A stretch of 64,000 bases of DNA from DASPJR01 sp035628505 (GTDB lineage: Bacteria > Planctomycetota > SZUA-567 > H5-PLA8), in the NCBI GenBank assembly GCA_035628505.1, contig DASPJR010000067.1, forward strand, positions 62,001 to 126,000, in the 5' to 3' direction. Every line of letters starts with the position of its first letter. The stretch's first letter is position 1. A program made the translations under genes and the position numbers. Of this stretch, positions 14,733 through 23,737 are shown in pieces. The notes under the pieces are model-generated. The model was not told the origin of the DNA. It searched no databases and saw only the letters and a program-made list of their open reading frames with translations.

Positions 14733-15866
14733 ATGGCTGCACCCGCTGGTGGCTTAGGCCCGTCCGTACTTGTTCCGTTCTATCAGTTCGTGAACTTCCT
14801 GTGTCAGCCGGTGATCTTCTATACCGGCGTGATCGTGGCGTTCTTTGCGGCCATCGCGTTCCGCAAGATCTTTGTCAAGCCCATGGTCGCACTCGGGCTG
14901 CTGCTGGCCAGCTTCGTCTTCATCGGCATCAGCGCCTTCAATCCGCAATTCGCGCGCGAAGCGGCCAAACCCGACAACGTGCCGCTGTGGATCATGCTTT
15001 ACCTGACCGGCCTTTGTCTATGGGCTGCCTTCTACCAGGCAGTCAATAACGACGAACGCATCAAGCAGGGCCTGCGCCCGGACGAGGCGGAAGCCGCTGA
15101 AGAAAAACTGCATGTCTGGCCGTACCTGGTCTATATCGAAGGCATCGTCGCCGCGTTCGTGCTGGTGTTGATGTTCATCTGGTCGATGGGACTCGAAGCA
15201 CCGCTCGAACAGTTCGCCAATCCCGCAAAAAGCCCCAATCCCGCCAAAGCGCCATGGTACTTCCTTGGGTTGCAGGAGCTGCTGGTGTACTACGATCCCT
15301 GGATCGCCGGCGTCGTGCTGCCGGGCATGATCATCACGGGCCTCATTGCCTTGCCGTACTGCGACCCGAATCCGAAGGGTGTGGGCTACTACACCTACGA
15401 GCAGCGCAAGTTCGCGATTGTTACGTTCCTCTTCGGCTACCTGATGCTGTGGGTGGTGCTCATCTTTGTCGGAACGCTTCTGCGCGGACAGAACTGGAAT
15501 TTCTTCGGCCTCTACGAGCCCTGGGATGAACACAAGATCATCGCGGCCAACAACATCAATATCTCAGAACTCTTCTGGCAGGATGTCATGAATATGTTCG
15601 CCGGCGCGCCGCGCGATCCGAAGAGCATGCACTGGGCGATGCGCGAGCTGCCCGGCTTCATCCTGATGGGCGCGTACCTGACGATTCTGCCGGTGATCGG
15701 CGCGATTGTCTTTAAGAAGTTCTACCAGTCACTGGGCTTCATCCGCTACGTGATTGTGGCCAGCCACCTGGTTGTCATGCTCTCGATTCCGATTAAGATG
15801 TATCTGCGCTGGGCCTTCAACTTGAAGTACATCGTCAACGTGACGGAATACTTCTTCAACGTTTAA
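14733..15866 (+). CDS. Cytochrome b, C-terminal half, extended (subunit IV-like)
   Basis: Second half of the split cytochrome b, forming the quinol site with the preceding protein. At 377 residues it is over twice the length of plastid subunit IV. About eight hydrophobic helices are visible. The quinol-site region reads KAPWYFLGLQELL, where bc1 and b6f have PEWY, and is followed by CDPNPKGVGYY. Three extra N-terminal helices precede this core. There is no CxxCH, so no cytochrome c is fused. It lies 104 bp after the first half, with the gap filled by a heptamer palindrome, and precedes the HEAT protein. Confidence 0.9.
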   Translation: MAAPAGGLGPSVLVPFYQFVNFLCQPVIFYTGVIVAFFAAIAFRKIFVKPMVALGLLLASFVFIGISAFNPQFAREAAKPDNVPLWIMLYLTGLCLWAAFYQAVNNDERIKQGLRPDEAEAAEEKLHVWPYLVYIEGIVAAFVLVLMFIWSMGLEAPLEQFANPAKSPNPAKAPWYFLGLQELLVYYDPWIAGVVLPGMIITGLIALPYCDPNPKGVGYYTYEQRKFAIVTFLFGYLMLWVVLIFVGTLLRGQNWNFFGLYEPWDEHKIIAANNINISELFWQDVMNMFAGAPRDPKSMHWAMRELPGFILMGAYLTILPVIGAIVFKKFYQSLGFIRYVIVASHLVVMLSIPIKMYLRWAFNLKYIVNVTEYFFNV

Positions 15867-15867
15867 G

Positions 15868-16022
15868 GCCGGAAACTCGAAGCACGAATTTCGAAGCTCG
15901 AAACAAATTCGAAATTCAAAGACTCAAATGTTCGAAACGGGTGGCGCCTTCCCGTTTCGAACATTTCTTCTTTTGAGCCTTGTTTCGGATTTCGAGTTTC
16001 GAGATTCGAATTTTGGAGTTAA
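15868..16022. repeat. Inverted repeat of TTCGAAA-type heptamers
   Basis: The left arm includes CGAATTTCGAAGCTCGAAAC and the right arm CGGATTTCGAGTTTCGAGAT. The centre is a hairpin TGTTCGAAACGGG / CCCGTTTCGAACA (15929-15963) that could act as a terminator stem. It lies between the cytochrome b and HEAT genes. Confidence 0.9.
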
Positions 16023-16025
16023 GTC

Positions 16026-16982
16026 ATGGCTTACGTTCCCCCCCCGCCCGGCTCCACGGAGCTCGGCAAGCCCACGCCGGAAGGCGTTCAGAAGCAGGAC
16101 GTCCACATCGCCGATCTGCCGCCGGAAGTGCGGCGCAGCTTCCTGCTCTCAATGGTCTTCTTCCCGTCGCTGGTTGGCGCCATGATCTGCGCTGTCGTCT
16201 TCCTGGGCTGGTGGACCGTGTTCGATTCAAAGAAGCCCGAGCAGTACGCGAAGGAGCTCAGCAGCCCGGACGCGCGCCGCCGCTGGATGGCTGCCCGCGA
16301 GATGGCGGAGAACATCGGCGACAAGAAGATCTATCATTCCGAGACGCTCACGTCGCTCATCGGCATCCTGCAGAACCCCGAGCTCGATAAAGAAACCGAA
16401 CTCTGGTCGCCCACCTCGATGATCAAGCAGGAAGGCGAGAAAGCGTCGCGCCTGCGCTGGTGGGCCGCGGCGATGGTCGGACATTTCGCTGCGATGCTGC
16501 CTGATCCGGCGGACAAGAAGCGCGGCCTCGAGGCGCTGATCAAGGCGCTGGACGACAAGGAAGTCGCCGTTTTCGCCGCACGCGGTTTGAGCCTGCTCAA
16601 GGATCCGGCCGCGCGTGACGCGCTGGTGGACAAGCTGCAGAATTCGCCTGACCCGGCGATCCGCGCCGCTGCCGCGAATGCGCTCGGAGCCATCGGCGGT
16701 TACCTCGTTGTAATGAAGAAGAGCGACGACGAGCTCAAGCCCTTCCGCGAGCCGCTCCGCAAGGCTTTCGAGACGGAGAAAGAAAAGGAAGTCTCGGACA
16801 ACGCTGCGATTGCGCTGGCCCGTCTCAAAGATCCCTTCGGCCAGGCGCGCTTGAATGAGCTCGCCAAGAGCGAAGACGCCGTGATCCGCGATCACGCCCA
16901 GCGCGCGCTGAATCTCCTTAGCGGAAAAGAAGCCGAGGTCTCCACGCAGCCGGGGCTCGAGACGAAGAAGTCGTCGCTGTAA
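16026..16982 (+). CDS. Membrane-anchored HEAT-repeat protein of the cytochrome b operon
   Basis: A 318-residue protein with a Pro-rich N-terminus, one transmembrane helix (about 40-62, SMVFFPSLVGAMICAVVFLG) and a helical repeat domain. HEAT-like units include EVAVFAARGLSLLKDPAARD, PAIRAAAANALGAIGG and AVIRDHAQRALNLLSG. It is the third gene of the cytochrome b operon and has no recognised redox motif. Inference: an accessory or assembly subunit of the quinol-oxidising complex, or a scaffold for its partners. A PBS-lyase-type HEAT protein of unrelated function is the alternative. Confidence 0.75.
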   Translation: MAYVPPPPGSTELGKPTPEGVQKQDVHIADLPPEVRRSFLLSMVFFPSLVGAMICAVVFLGWWTVFDSKKPEQYAKELSSPDARRRWMAAREMAENIGDKKIYHSETLTSLIGILQNPELDKETELWSPTSMIKQEGEKASRLRWWAAAMVGHFAAMLPDPADKKRGLEALIKALDDKEVAVFAARGLSLLKDPAARDALVDKLQNSPDPAIRAAAANALGAIGGYLVVMKKSDDELKPFREPLRKAFETEKEKEVSDNAAIALARLKDPFGQARLNELAKSEDAVIRDHAQRALNLLSGKEAEVSTQPGLETKKSSL

Positions 16983-17029
16983 TCGGGTGGCCCGGACAAC
17001 TTCATTGCTGGCCGCTCTAATAAGCGCGG

Positions 17030-18298
17030 TTAATCAACTGTACACCGCAAGCTCTGCCACGTACGGATAGCCCAATCGCGGTCGGCGGGCTCAACAAACT
17101 CAATCGTGACAATGCAAAGCGTATTTGGCACTGCCATGCGACCGGTAAGGCGGAAGATTTTTTGCCCTTCTTCTGTCAACGCTTCAATCATCGCCCATCC
17201 GCAGCGCATACCTTCTTCAAATCGCAACGCGCTCTCGGAAACCTCACTCATTTTAACCATCTCGGCAGCCGACTTAGTCCTTCCATCCTTGCTTTGAACT
17301 CTTAACGAACTCGCCCACAGTGCGCGCCCCTCAAACGAAAATGCCTCGGTTCGGCCTTCATCCTGGAGTTCGTGGTAATAGTATCCCGGCAAGTCGATTT
17401 TCCATTTCCCGCTCAAGTTGAAACACATCGGATATCGATAGTAGCCAATGCCTTCCCGCTTTGGTGGCTCGGACCGCCCGAGCGACCCAGCCAGAGACTC
17501 CAGTTCCTTGATTGCTAACTCGGGCAGCTTACACGAGGGATCTAAAGTTCTTGCTCGAGCAAAGCAATCGAGCGCCAGTTGAAAAAGCTCCCGTTCCTCT
17601 TCTGAATCTGGAATATGCCACGGGATTTTTGTCCAAGCGAGTACGAGACCGGCATTTTTCCAAAACGTAGTGTTCAGTTCTCGCTCCCACCACGGAAAAT
17701 GATCCGCAGCCTGTTGCCTCAGCGCGGCCAGATTAGAGTTTGCAACCTCCGTAAACCATTTCTGAGTTCGAAATCCCATCTGAGTCATTGCGCCAAATTC
17801 TTGAACGACCAACGGGTAACCAAGCGGCATGCCTAACATGATTTCACTATAGTTTTCTTCATCCTTAAACTTCGATGCGATTGCCTGCCATAGCCGCAAC
17901 ATCTCATCTTGAAGTTTTGAGAAATCTCTTAATTCGTGAAAATCTGTTTCATCCCCGATCTTGCCGGTCGCATCATTCCAAAGCCACCTAAAACCGCATT
18001 TCGCGGCAATCGAATCCACGTAGTCGATCGCAAAGGCGTGATAACCTGGACCGGCGTTCGACGTCTTCGCCGAACAAATCAGACTGCCACCTTTGTCCAA
18101 GTAGAACTCGATGTCTTCCTCGGCAGGATGTAGCGAGATGGCAGCGCCTGTGTTTCCATGCCGGATTGTGATCAGCCGCTTGAAAATTGGGTCCGTTATC
18201 AATTTACCTGCGGTGGATGCGATTTCAGAAAGAAGTTTCTGAGTCTTAGCACGCTGCGCATTCGTTAGTTCTGCCCGCACGAAAAATCCAAGTCCCAT
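17030..18298 (-). CDS. Hypothetical protein, 422 residues, AT-rich gene
   Basis: Not recognised. A soluble protein with no signal peptide or membrane helix. Visible features are a Trp-rich middle (KIPWHIPDSEEER, PWWEREL), an aromatic stretch GIGYYRYPM and DLPGYYYHELQ, and a C-terminal part that could be a separate small domain (GRMAVPNTLCIVTIEF, DWAIRTWQSL). The gene is clearly more AT-rich than its surroundings, like the unknown genes at 10276 and 43801, suggesting foreign origin. It runs opposite to the cytochrome b operon and stands alone. Confidence 0.7.
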   Translation of the reverse strand: MGLGFFVRAELTNAQRAKTQKLLSEIASTAGKLITDPIFKRLITIRHGNTGAAISLHPAEEDIEFYLDKGGSLICSAKTSNAGPGYHAFAIDYVDSIAAKCGFRWLWNDATGKIGDETDFHELRDFSKLQDEMLRLWQAIASKFKDEENYSEIMLGMPLGYPLVVQEFGAMTQMGFRTQKWFTEVANSNLAALRQQAADHFPWWERELNTTFWKNAGLVLAWTKIPWHIPDSEEERELFQLALDCFARARTLDPSCKLPELAIKELESLAGSLGRSEPPKREGIGYYRYPMCFNLSGKWKIDLPGYYYHELQDEGRTEAFSFEGRALWASSLRVQSKDGRTKSAAEMVKMSEVSESALRFEEGMRCGWAMIEALTEEGQKIFRLTGRMAVPNTLCIVTIEFVEPADRDWAIRTWQSLRCTVD

Positions 18299-18321
18299 AG
18301 ATCCTTTCCTGTATAAGTAGT

Positions 18322-19062
18322 TTACTTCAGTTCCTTGATAAAGATATTCTTGAACTGCAGCAGCGCCGGCGGGCTCGTGTATTTGCCTTCCTTCATCGCG
18401 CCGTGGTGCTGCAGGCCGACGGAGCCTTTGGCAGGCAGGCCGGGCACGGTGTACTCGGGAATCACCAGCTTGCCGTTCAGCATCACCGTCACCGTGCTGT
18501 CTTTAACCGTGATTTCGAAGCGGTTCCACTGGCCCACCGGATTGTCTGCCTGCGTGCGCGGCGTGGCGCCGGCTTTCGCTTCAGGCGGCATCTTCGCGTT
18601 CTTGCGCACGCCGTACATCTCTCCTGAACCAATCGGCCAGCACCAGATGTTCACCTGGTACGCCACGTCGCCTCGAATGATGATGCCGGAATCCGAATCA
18701 GGCAGCGAGAGTTTCAGCGGCTTGCCAAACGGGTCCTTCGCCTCATTCCCGTCGGGCAGCACGTAATAAACGTTCGGATTGACATACGGCGCTTCCTTGA
18801 TGCGCCAGTCGACCATCAGCGTGAAGTTGCTGAACTCCGGCACGCTCATCAGGTCCTTCTTGCCCTTGGCTTCGCTCTGCGCGTCATAATCGATCACGCC
18901 GTCCACCACTTTCCAATGTCCGTTGTCGCCTTCGGGAATGTTCCAGCCCGTCAGGTCTTTGCCATTGAAGAGCGAGATGAAACCCGGCGGCGGTTCGTTG
19001 TCGGCAGCAAAGAGCGGCAGAGCGAGAACGGCGCAGAGAAGGAGCAGAGCAAGACGCGACAT
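18322..19062 (-). CDS. Secreted DUF1080 (3-keto-disaccharide hydrolase-like) protein
   Basis: Exported protein of 246 residues. A classical signal peptide (MSRLALLLLCAVLALPLFAA) precedes a concanavalin-like domain with the DUF1080 signature FISLFNGKDLTGWN, a DSDSGIIIRGD core motif and the closing LLQFKNIFIKEL. Family members are numerous in Planctomycetota and act on glycosides; the substrate here is unknown. A second member lies at 61193. It is followed after 23 bp by the unknown AT-rich gene in the same orientation. Confidence 0.9.
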   Translation of the reverse strand: MSRLALLLLCAVLALPLFAADNEPPPGFISLFNGKDLTGWNIPEGDNGHWKVVDGVIDYDAQSEAKGKKDLMSVPEFSNFTLMVDWRIKEAPYVNPNVYYVLPDGNEAKDPFGKPLKLSLPDSDSGIIIRGDVAYQVNIWCWPIGSGEMYGVRKNAKMPPEAKAGATPRTQADNPVGQWNRFEITVKDSTVTVMLNGKLVIPEYTVPGLPAKGSVGLQHHGAMKEGKYTSPPALLQFKNIFIKELK

Positions 19063-19150
19063 GGCGAAATCTCCTGAGAATGGTTGAGTTCGCCAGACAT
19101 TAGATAAAGAGTGCGCGCGAATAGCAATGCTGAAAACGCTATTCCCGGAT

Positions 19151-19193
19151 TCTCCCCCTTCCCCTCTTAAGGAAGGGGGCCGGGGGGTAGGTG
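19151..19193. repeat. GC-rich palindrome CCCCCTTCCCC / GGAAGGGGGCCGG
   Basis: CTCCCCCTTCCCCTCTTAAG followed by GAAGGGGGC CGGGGGGTAGGT. Close relatives are at 20204 and 23951. The stem may act as a terminator-like structure. Confidence 0.75.
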
Positions 19194-19341
19194 CTTGCGC
19201 CCTCCCCTCACTATAAAGAAACGATTTGCGCTCTCGATTTGTCGGGACTTTCTTTTAAAAATCTTTGCCGCCCACGCAATGCCTTGAACGCGAATATCTT
19301 GCAAGCAAGTTTTTTCGAACCTTTTGAGCCACCCGCACCTT

Positions 19342-20064
19342 TTACGGCGCCGGCGAGGCCTTCGCAGTGCCTTGCACCGGTGCTGCAACAGGTGCAGCCG
19401 CGCCCGCTCCCAGCGCCGCGCCGATGCAGCCGGCCAGGTGCAGTGCCACGGCGGCAGCCGTCGTCTGCCAGGCAAAGTGGTAGAACGTGTCGTACTTCCA
19501 GCGGTCATAGCTCATCAGCATGTCCATGCTCAATTTCTTTGCGCCACCGGCCACTGCATGCGTCACTACCGCAAGGCTGGCAATGCCGAGAACGAATCCA
19601 ATCGCGCCGCCAAGCGCAAGGCCAGTCCACATCGCCGACTTTTTACCAGCCAGCAACCCATAGAACAGCCCGATCCCCGCACCGCTTAGAACCAGTTCGA
19701 ACGTGAGGAGATTGACTTTCATCAGGCGCTGCGTTTCCAGCGGCGTTTTGACGATGCTGTGCGAGAGCATGATGCGTTCACCCAGCACGGCGCCGGCGAC
19801 CAGCAGCAGAAAGATCATTCCGGCCGAGATGAACCCGTACCCCCAGTGCCGGCCGGGAAGCGCAATCGGCAGCGCCGCGGCATTGGCCCACAAGGCGGCG
19901 ATGGGAATGCCAGCAATCCATTCCCAGCCTTCCGGCACTTCGATTTCCTTTACCAGCCACATCAGGGGGCCAACAACGAGGCCGAGAACCAAGGCGAAGA
20001 GCAGGTGGCGCGGAAGTCCGCGAAGAAGTTCGGAACGGTTCAGCGTAAAGGTGGCTTGAGCCAT
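19342..20064 (-). CDS. Hypothetical integral membrane protein
   Basis: A 240-residue protein with about six hydrophobic segments, for example LLFALVLGLVVGPLMWLV and AMWTGLALGGAIGFVLGI, and an Ala/Pro-rich C-terminal tail. No transporter or enzyme motif was recognised. A cytoplasmic-looking loop SMDMLMSYDRWKYD separates the last helices. It stands alone between repeat-filled gaps, leftward, with no obvious partner gene. The gene is real by length, composition and hydrophobic pattern; the function is unknown. Confidence 0.75.
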   Translation of the reverse strand: MAQATFTLNRSELLRGLPRHLLFALVLGLVVGPLMWLVKEIEVPEGWEWIAGIPIAALWANAAALPIALPGRHWGYGFISAGMIFLLLVAGAVLGERIMLSHSIVKTPLETQRLMKVNLLTFELVLSGAGIGLFYGLLAGKKSAMWTGLALGGAIGFVLGIASLAVVTHAVAGGAKKLSMDMLMSYDRWKYDTFYHFAWQTTAAAVALHLAGCIGAALGAGAAAPVAAPVQGTAKASPAP

Positions 20065-20203
20065 GATTCATCAATCCAGATGCTATAAATGAGACGGCTT
20101 CATCAGATGTAACTTAGCAGTCAATACCAACCCTTCATAGCTGTATCTGTGCTCCCCCTTCTCCTAAGCAATGGGTTTGGGGGGGCTCTTCATAGCCGTA
20201 TCG

Positions 20204-20247
20204 TACTCCCCCTTCCCTCCCAGGGAAGGGGGCTGGGGGGTTAGGTC
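20204..20247. repeat. GC-rich palindrome CCCCCTTCCCTCC / GGAAGGGGGCTGG
   Basis: CTCCCCCTTCCCTCCCAGGG followed by AAGGGGGCTGGGGGGTTAGGT. It is the second copy of the family at 19151. Confidence 0.8.
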
Positions 20248-20302
20248 ATTCCCGTTTGCATTCGGTTTAAACATTGGCCATGCGTATGAAGTAACCTCTT
20301 GC

Positions 20303-20340
20303 GCTTCGCGCCCAGACGACTTCGTCGTCTGGGCCACCCC
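20303..20340. repeat. Hairpin repeat GCCCAGACGAC / GTCGTCTGGGC
   Basis: A perfect 11-bp stem with a 3-nt loop (TTC) followed by CACCCC. It is a relative of the element at about 1012-1047, which has the same flanks (GCGCT... and CCACCCC). Confidence 0.8.
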
Positions 20341-20346
20341 CCGAAG

Positions 20347-20403
20347 AATAGCAACCCTTCACAGCCTTTACTCTGTGTTCTCTGTGATCTCTGTGGTGAA
20401 AAG
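20347..20403. repeat. Single arm of the CACAGAG repeat family
   Basis: TTACTCTGTGTTCTCTGTGA followed by TCTCTGTGGTG is three to four 9-bp units. No partner arm is visible. Confidence 0.6.
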
Positions 20404-20409
20404 CTGCTT

Positions 20410-21159
20410 TTAAACTCCGACGGCCAGGCGGCGCGCGAACTTTTCGGGCAGGCCGTTGTCGATGATCAGGCGCTGCGCAAGCCGGTAATCGTAGGGCTTG
20501 CGGATGAAGGTCATCGTCCAATTATCGGCGTCGAAGATGCCGAAGCTCGCCAGCGGGCACTTATCGCGAGGCTGGCCGACGCTGCCGGGATTGATCAGGT
20601 AAACATCGTTGCGGTCGAGCTGGAAGCTCTTGGTCTCACGCAGATCGCTGATCACCGCCTTCGTGCCGATAAGCATGGGAATGTGCGTGTGTCCGAAGAA
20701 GCAGATTTTCATGCCTGGGAAATCGTTGATCATGCAGTTCAGGTTCTTGCTGATTTCCTGCGCGGAGAGGATGTACGCATCGCGCTCCACCAGTGAGCCG
20801 TGAACCATGATGAACGTATCGTCGACGGTCATGCCTTGTGGGATCTGGCGCAGGAAGCGCGCGTTCGACGGCGAGATATTGTCAGCGGTCCACTCCAGGA
20901 CTTTCGCAGCGGTCTTGCGCATGCGATTGTCTTTGTCGCCGATGACCTGGCGATCGTGATTTCCCGCGATGGTATAAACGTTGGGCTTGTCTTTGACGGC
21001 TTGAATGCATTCGAAGGGTTCGGCGCCGTAACCGACGAGGTCGCCAAGGCAGAGAATCTTGTCGACGCCGGCCGCCTGCAAATAGTCCAAGGCGACCTTC
21101 ATGGCCGTGTAATTGGCGTGGATGTCAGAAATGATTCCGTACTTGGATGCCAGCGGCAT
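20410..21159 (-). CDS. Metallophosphoesterase (YfcE/calcineurin-like)
   Basis: Cytosolic phosphodiesterase or phosphatase of 249 residues. All metal-site motifs are present: DIH (Asp12, His14), GD at 39-40, GNHD at 66-69, an HG pair near 120, and GHTH at 156-159, followed by NPGSVGQPRD, which is typical of the YfcE/MJ0936 group. The substrate is unknown. The gene is leftward and alone, with a candidate promoter at 21251-21278. The N-terminal MPLASKYGIISD start is well placed for the fold. Confidence 0.9.
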   Translation of the reverse strand: MPLASKYGIISDIHANYTAMKVALDYLQAAGVDKILCLGDLVGYGAEPFECIQAVKDKPNVYTIAGNHDRQVIGDKDNRMRKTAAKVLEWTADNISPSNARFLRQIPQGMTVDDTFIMVHGSLVERDAYILSAQEISKNLNCMINDFPGMKICFFGHTHIPMLIGTKAVISDLRETKSFQLDRNDVYLINPGSVGQPRDKCPLASFGIFDADNWTMTFIRKPYDYRLAQRLIIDNGLPEKFARRLAVGV

Positions 21160-21250
21160 TGGGCTGTTGCGTCCTCAAGCACGTCGTGAAAAAACTTAAC
21201 AACCAAACAAAACGTAACACCAACATAACACGGCTATGTGGTCTTCGCCC

Positions 21251-21278
21251 ATTATGTTCATCAGTCTGTCTGCTGCAA
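21251..21278 (-). promoter_or_regulatory. Candidate promoter of the metallophosphoesterase gene
   Basis: On the minus strand, TTGCAG (21278-21273) and CATAAT (21256-21251) are separated by 16 bp, matching the spacing of the other promoters in this window. The leader would be about 85 nt. Confidence 0.5.
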
Positions 21279-21386
21279 GTTGAAACCGCCGATTGCGAAA
21301 TCAAACTTTAAAAAACCTGCCTGAGCCGTACAGTTTGCACTGCCAGTGAGCGCTAGCTGTTAACCTCGAACCGGAAGTTCCGTACC

Positions 21387-21620
21387 ATGCCGCAGTACGT
21401 CCTGAAGATCCTCATCGACCTTGAAGCCCGTGACGACATCGACGCCCGCCGTACCGCTTCAGAGGTGGTAAAAACCAGCGTGGGCACTATTGGCGGGCTG
21501 CGCGAAATCGTCCTGCATGCCAAGCAGGACAACAAGTCTATTCGTATGAACGCCGACGGAACGTACGTAGGCCAGTGGAACAAAGGCGGAGCTGGTTCCA
21601 CGGTGCCGCAGAAAAATTGA
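21387..21620 (+). CDS. Small hypothetical protein, 77 residues
   Basis: Not recognised. Begins MPQYVLKILIDLEARDDIDA, mixes beta-like and helical segments, and ends in a Gly/Asn-rich tail. A GGAAG sits 8 nt upstream of the ATG. There is no signal peptide or membrane helix. The stop is only 30 bp before the glycosyltransferase start, so the two are probably co-transcribed. Codon use matches neighbouring genes, supporting a real product. The core (TASEVVKTSVGTIGGLREIV) hints at a compact alpha-beta fold but no function is claimed. Confidence 0.6.
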   Translation: MPQYVLKILIDLEARDDIDARRTASEVVKTSVGTIGGLREIVLHAKQDNKSIRMNADGTYVGQWNKGGAGSTVPQKN

Positions 21621-21650
21621 AGCTGCCCCGCCAGCCTGTGTCTTCCTACT

Positions 21651-23708
21651 GTGCAACCGGTGCCCGAGGTGAAAACTGAACTCCCCGCTGAGATAAACCG
21701 GACTGCGGCTGACGGTGCCACACCCGTCTGGTTCTGGCCAGGATGTGCCGCGTTGCTGGGCCTTTATCTGGCGATCTCACTTTTTCATATCAACACCGTT
21801 CCGCTGCTGGATCCCGACGAGCCGCGCTATGCTGCGGCAGGGCGGACGATGTCGCGCGGCGGCTCGCTGCTGGTTCCCGAATTCAACGGCAATCCCCGCA
21901 TCAACAAACCCCCGCTCTTTTACTGGCTCGTGGCGCTCAGCGATGTTCTTGGCGGCGGCGCGAGTGAAGCCAGCAGCCGCATGCCGTCGGTCGTCATGGG
22001 TCTGCTGATGCTCGGCGGAACCGTTCTTGCGGGTTGGCGCATCTATGGGCCAGCGACGGGACTGCTTGCCGGCGTCATGCTTTGTACGATGCCGCTCTTT
22101 TTTGCGCTCGCGCGCTGCTGCATCACGGACATGACGCTCTCAAGCTTCATGGCGCTGTCGCTCATTTTCCTGCTGCTCGCATTCACGCGTACAGGCCCGC
22201 CTGTTCTGTTCACCTGGCTCGCGGCGCTGTCGCTCGGCCTCGCGCTTCTGACCAAGGCCACGCCTGCGCTTGCGGTTCTCGCGGCGATTCTCTTTGAGCG
22301 TGCGCTTTCACCGGGTATGGACAAGCGGCGCGCGCTGCAGATCGTCTGTCTTCTTGTAGCGGCCGGAGTCCTGTGTTCGGGTGCCGCGCTCTACTTCAAT
22401 CACCTCGAAGCCCGCCATGCCACCGCTGCGCATCAGCAGCAGGCCGACCCTGATTCGGCTTCCGAATTCGAATCGCACGCCGGCCGCTTTGGGAAACTGG
22501 ACGATGGCTTCAAGCTTGTCAGCCTCGCCATGGCCGGCACTGCGGCGCTGATACTGGCCGGCCTGGCGTTTCAATCGGGCGCCGGCTGGCTACAGGGGCT
22601 CCCGTGGATTTCCGGCCTTTTCGTTGCCCTCGCCCTTGGCGTGTGGTGGTACCTGGCGCTGATTGCAAATTTCGGCTGGCCGGAATTCAAGCGGCTGCTG
22701 CAGTACGAAACCCTGGGCCGCCTGGCCGGCGACATGCATCGCGAAGGCATGCATTACTACATCCCGACCCTCTTCCTCATTTCATTTCCCTGGGCGCTGG
22801 GCCTGCCCGGCGCGCTTGGCGCCGCGTGGCAGGAGAAAGAAAAGCCTCCCGTCGAACGCGAAGGCCAGGCGGACCGCTTTCTTCTTGCCTGGCTGCTGGG
22901 CATCGTTTTCTTTTTCAGCGTGCCCAACGCAAAGCTTGCCACGTACATACTCCCAGCTCTGCCCGCCGCGGCGCTGCTGATCTCGCGCTACGTCATCGGC
23001 CTGGCAGGCAGCGGAAATCTTATCGGCACCCTTACGCTCGTGCTGGCGCTTCTTTCTGGAGCGGCATTTCTGATCGGCGGCTTCTTCCTCAGTAGTCTTC
23101 CGCAATTGTTCAGCGAATTCGCTCTTGTGCTCGCCATTCCTTTCACGCTGCTGTGCGCGGTGTATGGCGCTTCCATCATCGGCGGGTGGCTGCTGATTCT
23201 TCGCCGCCGCCAGCTGGCGGGCGCGCTAACGCTGTGCGCAGGCCAGGCCTTCTTCATCTTCCTGGTTACGCCGGCGGCGATCCCGACATTCTTCGAGAAC
23301 CGTTCCGCGCGTTCGTTGTGTCTGCAGGTCAAAGACAAAATCGCGGATTGCGACCGTGTTGCGTCTGTCGGCGCCGAAGTCGAAAGCCTCTCGTACTACC
23401 TGGATCGCACTATCGCCGAGTCCCGCCGCCGCCGCGTGGTCAAGCGTCGAGCCAGCACAACCGGAGCGGTGCTGCCGAATGAACCGCCCGTGACGGAGGA
23501 CGAGCCGTTCGACGCCGTGGTCAAAGAAGAGCTCGCCCGACCGGAAAAGGTCGCGCTCTTTGTTCAGCGCCGCTATTACGCGCGCATGCTGGGCATTAAG
23601 AACAAAGACTTCGACGCGATGAGCCGCGAGCAGATCATCGCAAGCGTGCCGGCTTATGCAAAGTTTGTCGAGTACGACAAAGACACCGTCGTCATCCGCA
23701 ACCGCTGA
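21651..23708 (+). CDS. ArnT-like (GT-C, PMT_2) membrane glycosyltransferase
   Basis: Integral-membrane transferase of 685 residues, probably moving a sugar from a polyprenyl phosphate to a lipid or protein outside the cytoplasmic membrane. About twelve hydrophobic helices are present. The first loop contains the GT-C acidic motif DPDEPRY (Asp54, Asp56, Glu57), followed by NGNPRINKPPLFYW, typical of ArnT/PMT_2. The C-terminal 130 residues are hydrophilic and periplasmic-like. The start is GTG 21651, lacking a strong ribosome site. Donor and acceptor are unknown. Confidence 0.9.
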   Translation: MQPVPEVKTELPAEINRTAADGATPVWFWPGCAALLGLYLAISLFHINTVPLLDPDEPRYAAAGRTMSRGGSLLVPEFNGNPRINKPPLFYWLVALSDVLGGGASEASSRMPSVVMGLLMLGGTVLAGWRIYGPATGLLAGVMLCTMPLFFALARCCITDMTLSSFMALSLIFLLLAFTRTGPPVLFTWLAALSLGLALLTKATPALAVLAAILFERALSPGMDKRRALQIVCLLVAAGVLCSGAALYFNHLEARHATAAHQQQADPDSASEFESHAGRFGKLDDGFKLVSLAMAGTAALILAGLAFQSGAGWLQGLPWISGLFVALALGVWWYLALIANFGWPEFKRLLQYETLGRLAGDMHREGMHYYIPTLFLISFPWALGLPGALGAAWQEKEKPPVEREGQADRFLLAWLLGIVFFFSVPNAKLATYILPALPAAALLISRYVIGLAGSGNLIGTLTLVLALLSGAAFLIGGFFLSSLPQLFSEFALVLAIPFTLLCAVYGASIIGGWLLILRRRQLAGALTLCAGQAFFIFLVTPAAIPTFFENRSARSLCLQVKDKIADCDRVASVGAEVESLSYYLDRTIAESRRRRVVKRRASTTGAVLPNEPPVTEDEPFDAVVKEELARPEKVALFVQRRYYARMLGIKNKDFDAMSREQIIASVPAYAKFVEYDKDTVVIRNR

Positions 23709-23737
23709 ACCTGAAGACGCTTTACAGCACGTCGAAC

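Larger units (their letters stand above)
20065..20409. other. Repeat-filled intergenic region
   Basis: 345 bp with no gene. It holds a direct near-duplication (TTCATAGCTGTATCTGTGCT at about 20134 and TTCATAGCCGTATCGTACTC at about 20190), a GC-rich palindrome (20204-20247), the hairpin GCCCAGACGAC / GTCGTCTGGGC (20308-20332) and a single CACAGAG-type arm (20347-20403). Confidence 0.75.
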
